Positions 56,881 to 64,000 of a DNA stretch of 64,000 nt are shown one piece after another. The notes under the pieces are model-generated. The model was not told the origin of the DNA. It ran no database searches and saw nothing but the letters and a program-made list of their open reading frames with translations. The DNA lies in NCBI RefSeq assembly GCF_041260155.1, contig NC_091929.1, forward strand, positions 31,217,962-31,281,961. Reading direction: 5' to 3'. The position numbers were made by a program, and so were the translations under genes. This DNA comes from Ptychodera flava. Lineage: Eukaryota; Hemichordata; Enteropneusta; Ptychoderidae. Each line of letters opens with the position of its first letter. Position 1 is the stretch's first letter.

Positions 56881-58664
56881 AGGGCCATTATTTGTAACTT
56901 TTCACCATTTTTTACTTCGGAAAATTTCATGTTGGAGGCTCATATTTGTTGCAAAATGTTGTTTACAAAGAATCAACATGATTAGTGATGTTATAGCCAC
57001 ATAAAACTGCTAATTTTTGTTCAAACGTGTTGCCCTTCCGAGCTCGTTTGTTGACGTCTGGCATGCTCAGCGTGCTGGGGAGAACGCAGATATGGTGACG
57101 CCGCGATCACGCGAGATGTACAAGTTCACGTTTATTGAGGGATCAAAACAACATTGCGTCGTGGATTGCCAGACATCTGGCTACGCAACGTGCTCGTACA
57201 ATGGACTACGACGTAAGTACCGGGCATAAGTAATGAATATTTATTTTGAAATTGCTGTAAATGGCTCGCGCAGGTGCAGAAGAATGCCTACGTTGCAATC
57301 CGCGTGTCACAGAGTTTGTATTTCTGTCCGGACAAAAAATTGAAATTTTCGTTGTAAATCACATGTTTTTTAGTTGTCGGGCACGTAATGTTTCCGAATA
57401 ATATGCGATTCTCTGTTATTTGACAGGCTATTCAGCATGAGCCTGTGATCATTTCAATCAAAACTAACGGAAAAATCGCCAGAAGATACAGCTAATGGAA
57501 CTTTAACGACCTGTATTACCTTTAAGTCAACACTCTCTCCACCAATACTATGCTTTTGAATGTTGTAATCTTTAATTTTCCATGTCCTTTTATTAATAGA
57601 GTCAGCAAGTATTCACTCCAAAGGATTATTATTTACGTAGATAGCAGAATAGTGTAAGTGAATTTTCATGAATCATTCAACTACATGATCTGGAATCTGA
57701 AAAAGATCACAGCCCTTATCTTCCTCACTGTCATGCGCATGGATTTATCAATTGTACACTACTCTAAGGACATGTGATATTGTGATTCGGAAATGTTTGG
57801 CGAGCTGAAATTCTTTTCTGAAATTAGCCAACACGAGTGGTAGAAGAGTGAGTGAATAGCTTAATTAGTACCCTGAAAACAGTCATGAGTAAGGGGAGTG
57901 TATGAATAAATTTTTTATGTAAACATTGATCACTACATCCTTTTATTATAATGTAAAACAGAAGGGGAAAAAATAACTGGTTTGTATTTTGATATGACGT
58001 ATGTATTACTTAAGTTCAATATTTTCAAAAAATAAATATGCTTAAAGTCATTAGCTGTATCTTCTGGCGCTTTTTCCGTTAGTTTTGATTGAAATGATCA
58101 CTGGCTCATGTTGAAGAGTCTGTCAAATAACAGAGAATCGCATATTATTCGGAAACATTACGTGCGCTACAACTAAATAATATGTGATTTTACAACGAAA
58201 GTTTCAATTTTTGTCCGGACAGAAATACAAACTCTGTTGACACGCGGATTCCAACGTAGGCATTCTTCTACACCTGCGCGAGCCATTTACAGCAATTTCA
58301 AAATAAATATTCATACTTATGCGTACTTAGTCGTAGTCCATTGTCCGAACACGTTGCGTAGCCAGATGTCTGGCAATCCACGACGCAATGTTGTTTTGAT
58401 CCCGCAATAAAGGTGAACTTGTACATCTCGCGTGATCGCGGCGTCACCATATCTGCGTTCTCCCCAGCACGCTGAGCATGTCAGACGTCAACAAACGAGC
58501 TCGGAAGGGCAACACGTTTGGACAAAAATTAGCAGTTTTATGTGGCTATAACATCACTAATCATGTTTGTTTCCTCGTAAAAACAACATTTTGCAACAAA
58601 TATGAGCCTCCAACATGGAATTTTCCGGGGTAAAAAATGGTCAAAAGTTACAAATAATGGCCCT
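56881..58664. mobile_element. Foldback element 1 with about 625-bp inverted arms
   Basis: Left arm 56881-57506 and right arm 58042-58664 are reverse complements with scattered differences (AGGGCCATTATTTGTAACTT at both outer ends); the spacer is about 535 bp. The right end abuts TTAA. The left arm holds a 45-codon frame from the ATG at 57092 (MVTPRSREMYKFTFIEG…) running into CGAC|gtaagt. In the right arm the equivalent site reads CTAAGT, so the donor is lost. Confidence 0.9.
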
Positions 58665-58822
58665 TTAAATGTGGCCTCTGTTGCATTCATGAAGAAACAG
58701 ATAAAGTATACTTTTAATCAAAAGGACAAGTATCGTAACTTTTTGTAGATTGTTTTTCATACAAGTCTTTTCATTAAAATAGTATATTGTATACATATAA
58801 GATAAATTGACATTAAGACAAA

Positions 58823-60885
58823 AATTCGGCCAACCAATAAACCAATTTGCATTTTCAAAAAACAAAATCGAAATGGAGCTAATTTCCAATTTTCAAATGG
58901 TTTTATCATCTTGATTATTAACTTTTAGGCCTATTTCTAAATTTAAAATCTTTGGGCTGAGATTGAAATATAGGAAACAGGTGTATACTGCTGTTAGGAT
59001 GGCACTTAACGGTCATTCAAATTTCCCTCTGACAAACTCTATTTCCCACAATTCGTATTTGCGTGTTTTCTATTTCCAATATACCAAATGTCAGTTTTTC
59101 CCATTTCATTTGGGGCGTGGCCCAGTATCTTTTCATACTATGGCGGAAATAACTGTATCGAATTGGAATTAAGGTGTAACATTTATCTCAGTGTGACCAA
59201 ATGTACTGGGCGGGGCTTGGTTACGATGATTGGCACAAGATACTTTTAAAAATTAGCGGGAATTAGGGACTGGTCAGTTTCTTCGGCCTTGGAGGCCGGT
59301 GGATTCATGGGGGGTCACCCTGTTTTTCACTTTGGTGATGGGGTCACCTATTTTGAAATGCCCAATGTGGGGTCAGTGTTTTTAAATTTCGACACGGGCT
59401 CATACTTGCCTAATATGCATCGTGCTAGCCATGGCTTTCATCATTCAGTTTCATTTTTCGGCGCGCCTTTCGGGCGCGTAACTTTACTAATATGAAGTTA
59501 TTACGAAATTCCGCAAGGATTCACGAGGATTGGCGCAGCGTATCGCTCGACACGAAGCGGAGGGTGAAGCACGGCGCGATGTCATAGTGCATCCTTTGCG
59601 GTATGTTCGTGATAATCTTATTATTATACATCTTACATTCTTCACTGGGACATCAAATTGTCTAGCTGTGCAGCTATCTGTTGGCGGGGTAGGGTGCGTG
59701 GCTATGCAGGTCATCAAAAGGTCATCAAAGGTAACCCCGACTTTTGATGACCCGCATAGCGGCGCACGCTATACCCCGCCAACAAAAGCTGCTGCGTTTT
59801 CCCAGCCACAAATTGTCAGAGTAGTGACCGCTTTAGTGCAATGTCAACATTTTTTTTTCCGATTTATAGTGCAAATGTAGACCGCTATCTCAGACGGCTT
59901 TTGCAAACTCTGGAGTGTGTGTACTAGTACTACACGCGTACGTACAGAGCGCGCGAGGCTGAACAAACTGGCCAATCCCTAACATCGTCTCACATACTGA
60001 GACAAGAAAAAAAGCTGTTCTTTGGTTGGTAGAGTGCGGATGCGCGTTCAGCCGCAGGAAATCCAAGAAATGGGTGATAAAGGAAGAAGTCACCGCGAAA
60101 TAGGTGTTCATCTCCAAAATGGTTTGCCCAGGGCAAGTGGTATCTCTGAACGAACTGTTTGACGATGATGTCTCAAACATGATATCAAACGCCTTTAAGG
60201 TCAAGATTTGGATCGGGTTGGAACGGGTGCAATTTCTAAAGTGAGCCGGCATACGGATTAAAACTATGATATGAGGAGAACATCATTGCGTACAAAGAGT
60301 GGCAGCTGAATAAATTGATCAGATAATATTAAATGTGGATGCCGCGCTCTGATTGGGCTGATGACTGTCACAATTTTACACAATGTTCCAGTTTGGCGAC
60401 GTTGACGGGAAGCGCGCAAAACTTCAGCAGGTCAGGTCAAACTGATTATATCGGACTTTCCTTTCCGGCGGCCGCCAACACTATTGTTCCTTTTATGTTC
60501 GTTACTCGATCCAATGAACGAGTTACCCGCGCAAATAACTGTCACAATTTGATGCATTCCTAGGCCAAAGATAGATACTATCAGCTGCCACGCCCCAAAT
60601 GAAATGGGAAAATCGGACATTTGGTATATTGGAAATTGAAAAAAACGGAAATACGAATTGTTGAAAATAGAGTTTGTCAGAGCGAAATTTGAATGGCCGT
60701 AAAGTGCCATCCTCACAGCAGTATACACCTGTTTCCTATATTTCAATCTCAGCCCAAAGATTTTAAATTTAGAAATAGGCCTAAAAGTTAATAATCAAGA
60801 TGACAAAACCATTTGAAAATTGGAAATTAGCTCCATTTCGATTTTGTTTTTGAAAATGCAAATTGGTTTATTGGTTGGCCGAATT
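58823..60885. mobile_element. Foldback element 2 with about 310-bp inverted arms
   Basis: AATTCGGCCAACCAATAAACC at the left end and its perfect complement at the right. Arms 58823-59130 and 60573-60885, about 90% alike. The 1.4-kb centre is GC-richer and includes the GGGGGGTCACCCTGTTTT segment shared with 9146 and 9175. No transposase is recognised. Confidence 0.88.
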
Positions 60886-62917
60886 GTGCCACGGATTCTT
60901 TTAGCTCCATGGTTTTGAACTACATGTACGCCCAATATAAGGACTAGATGTTACACGACAGCGCAATTGTGCTACCTGCAGTCGACATGCAAGTTTACGT
61001 TTCGCTTCGTTTTTTTGCGGACAGCTAGAACATTTTGCTTGCTCGTTGGTCTTCAACCCAAAGTTCACAAGGCCGACTGTTGTACATTTTATAAAACAAA
61101 GCGGCCTTGTCGTAACAGTTTTGTCGAGTTGCACAATCCGTCTTGTATACTCACTCTCAGAGGCCGAGAGTAGGGCTTCAAATTGTTTCGATGTATACCG
61201 TTTTACGACTGGCGTGCAAAACTCACCGTCATCCTGGGCTGTAGCCTAAATGTCGCAAAAATTGCGTCTTTTAAGATTTTACAGAATCATTAACTGATCG
61301 TGTCGCGATGTTTTTCAGCAGTATCGAGTATCTGTCAAACTTTTCAGAGTCATTTTAATAACTTTAAGCTTTCAAAGGGCGATGAGACACCAGCAATCAC
61401 TCAGGCAAAACTTTTCGATCAGAAATTATGCATTCATTTCCGCGAGTGACGTGTGCCGTCACGTTGTCTGCAATTTCTATACGCTCGATCTCGATAGCAA
61501 AATGAGAGCGGCGTTTGTCATGTGTATTTTTCCAATGAAATCTTGCTGCAGCAGCATATTAAACTCCTCTATGAACCGTTTGTGTTTTGATCGCTTCTAT
61601 TGAAAATCAAAGTAAAGAAAACTGAGTCAGTTTGATAAAATGAAGGGCTGTATGTTTTGAACGCTTCTATTGAAAATCAAAGTAAAGAAAACTGAGTCAG
61701 TTTGATAAAATGAAGGGCTGTATTATAAATCCGAAAAGTTGAAGTGTGGAACTAGTGAAGTGATACTGGGTGTTGTCGTCATATAACACCGATATGCTAA
61801 CATTACCAGGGTTCACTCACTAGACGAGTATTATTATAATATTATATAGCATTTTTTCATCAATCAATCCATTCCATCCATTGCTAGAATCTGCATGCAT
61901 GGACGTAATTCATACTGATCTGAATATAATTAGCTGCACTGTGCTTTGCGCGCCGATCGCAGGGATTAGACTATCAGTAAATGTAAAATGTCGCAAAATA
62001 AAAAAATTATTATCACATGCACAAGCCAAGTTTGTCGTCTCCGAACAAAAAATACGGGATTTATTCTCTGGTCGTTCTACGTCACGACAACCCGCGTCTA
62101 TGTCATCAATTTTGGTGCGTCGGACCTTTTTTTTGTCGATCTTCGGTGTGCTCGTAAATATGTAAACAAACAACATGGTGGCCGATGTTTCTCCCACGAT
62201 CAAAAGTCATGTAATGAAATCGATATTTTCACAGACTACGACATTACTAATCCGAACAATGTAAACACAAGAGAGTACCGCCTGTATATTCCGAAGGAAT
62301 TACGTGAATAATTTGCGGAACAACGAACTCGAAGCTGGTCGCGTATACCGTGGGTTTCCGTACGCATTGCAAACAGGGTCAGGCGCGACGTTTAGTAGTA
62401 AAGAATGAGCTACAAAACCACTATCAGTTTGAAGTTGAAGGTAGAATAAGTCTGTGCCTTGGTATAAAATACTATAAAATTCGTAGAAAGTGAAGAACCA
62501 GCTGAAAGTTAGTCGAGGGGACCTTGACCGCATATCATTTGCATCTCATTGTCGGCTACATGGACTGTGTGCCGACGTTTACAGTGTTCGCGCCGTCGAG
62601 ATTCAGTCGATATTTGTTCCGAAAAATAGCGTATCTTCGTCTGTGATAAATTCTAGGACTATGCTATCTTTGAAATAGAGTTATAACTTTTGCGGAAGGT
62701 AGCCTACATGTAGACCGAGAGCTGTCATTTGCTCCACACACGAACGAACGTGAGCGCAAATGCACACGACGGACGACTGGAAATGATTGACAACTTGTGC
62801 ACGGCGTACTGATATTTATTCCTAAAGTAGTTCAAAAGTTTAAATGCGGAATCGTCATGGAAAACTTATTATATTTTGCAAAAAATAACGAATTCTTGGC
62901 TTGTGCATGTGATAAGT
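60886..62917. other. Non-coding region right of the foldback elements
   Basis: No gene supported. It holds the 70-bp tandem duplication at 61584-61723. The stretch at 62175 (ACATGGTGGCCGATGTTTCTCC) opens a 30-codon frame with no donor or similarity, so it is not annotated. Confidence 0.55.
61584..61723. repeat. Tandem duplication, 70-bp unit x 2
   Basis: GTTTTGATCGCTTCTATTG… ATGAAGGGCTGTAT is followed at once by an almost identical second unit starting at 61654. Confidence 0.95.
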
Positions 62918-63069
62918 ATATTATTCCCTAATATTTTTCTTCGTTCAGCTCGGAAAATACTCGTGACGTAATGACCGTGTCACCACTCGTCTTCGACTCG
63001 TGGTGACACGGTCATTACGTCACTCGTATTTTCCTTCGCTGAACGAAGAAAAATATTAGGGAATAATAT
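62918..63069. repeat. Palindromic MITE (152 bp)
   Basis: Near-perfect palindrome from ATATTATTCCCTAATATTTT to its complement. The inner stem is GTGACGTAATGACCGTGTCACCA and the loop is CTCGTCTTCGACTCG. It contains two TGACGTAA/TTACGTCA (CRE-like) sites, one in each arm. Confidence 0.9.
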
Positions 63070-64000
63070 CTAACTATGTTGCGACATTGTCGACCCCCCC
63101 TCCCTGTCTGGCGTACCGTAGCAAATTCCCTACTACCAGGACACGAAGTGCGATCAACCCTGTTGCCCCGCACTCCCTTGGTGGAAAACATAAATAGGTG
63201 CATGGCATTCAAGTCTGAATTACATGATTCAAAGTCAGTCATCATCTGCATCTGTTACAGGTCTTGACGGAGAAATTTTAATTATTTATTTCAAATTCCA
63301 GTCGCTCATAAGGACCGACATGTTGCTGAAAATTTCGGCTCGAAGAGAAATCTGCGGTCTCGGACCGTCGGACCGACGTTAACTTCGCACAGTGCTTGCA
63401 ATTCACACTAATAAGATCACAATCAGAAACAAACCAAAACGACACGCATCTGTATGTCTTGGCAAAAGGCTAGATTGAGAATCACGACGTACAACACCAG
63501 TAATAAAAATCAGATGTAGTACTTACATCCGACAACTCATGAGTCAGTTTCAGTTACTGAAAGCAAAATTGATATGCCCCAAAGGTACAAGTGTAATGAA
63601 TGTCTAAAGTCTGATCAGGCATGTCCGGGCACTGACTCGAGAACTGACTCGAGAACGATGAAAATGACGGACAAGTGCCACCAGGCATATCGCTTTCTAG
63701 AGGTCATTTTGTTTTAACGTATGTCTGTTCATACCTATTACTCAGGACTGAAGTCAATAAAACTTGGCTCAAGGGCGTCGTACCACGAAGTACAGATAAA
63801 CGTTAATTAGTTTTGTGATATGGTCTAATAATGCAGCATTTTGGTCAGGGTAAAGTTATAACTAGGCCTTGAAGACACTAATTTCTTTTACATTTGACAC
63901 GATAACAAGGTGCTATGACGTATAGCTATAGCCATGTATACCTATGCCAAAGAGTCACACGTTATAAAAGGTACATTGACTTCAATGCACTTACATGTAA
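63070..64000. other. Right end of window, nothing supported
   Basis: No exon with splice signals or recognisable similarity. GACTCGAGAACTGACTCGAGAACGA at about 63636 is a small local duplication. Confidence 0.5.

Noticed and set aside
59530-59880. 116-codon frame inside foldback element 2
   Set aside because: No domain or splice evidence. It overlaps a frame on the other strand and shows no protein-like composition.
62160-62330. ATG in good context (ACAACATGGTGGCC) suggesting a first exon
   Set aside because: The frame closes after about 30 codons without a convincing donor.

Overview
The window is nuclear DNA of an intron-rich metazoan. Exons are short, splice sites are canonical, composition is AT-rich, and CR1-like LINEs, a tRNA-derived SINE and many short inverted-repeat transposons are present. 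The gene set and repeat style suggest a marine invertebrate deuterostome such as a hemichordate or amphioxus. That placement is inference from style, not from a diagnostic sequence.

Three host genes can be read, all on the + strand. (1) 5128-17955 is a complete concentrative nucleoside transporter (SLC28/CNT family): 11 coding exons joining in frame to 614 residues, with a poly(A) signal at 17991. (2) 23333-31500 (gene A) and (3) 48081-54272 (gene B) are tandem paralogues. Each has a 574-nt first coding exon (signal peptide, four-cysteine segment, long alpha-helical/coiled-coil stalk) followed by a row of near-identical phase 1-1 exons. Each of these exons encodes one eight-cysteine module with the CC-x5-C-x6-C spacing of hevein-like (type 1) chitin-binding domains. 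Gene A has five such exons plus a deleted remnant of a sixth. Gene B has four plus an intact divergent last one. Predicted products are secreted, about 490 residues, probably oligomeric, and possibly carbohydrate-binding.

Genes A and B lie in a segmental duplication (A copy about 20903-41370, B copy about 47313-55910). Where one copy carries an insertion the other often shows the empty site, so several mobile elements can be delimited and ordered: a tandem tRNA-SINE array, a CR1-like LINE with a TTAA-flanked transposon inside it, a 7.4-kb pile of DNA transposons, a TTAA MITE, and an element carrying a 147-bp periodic repeat. Two LINE fragments separate the copies (42137-47200, minus strand).

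The first 5 kb, 18-20.9 kb and most of 56-64 kb hold no gene I can support. The right end is dominated by two large foldback elements (56881-58664 and 58823-60885), a palindromic MITE and small tandem repeats.
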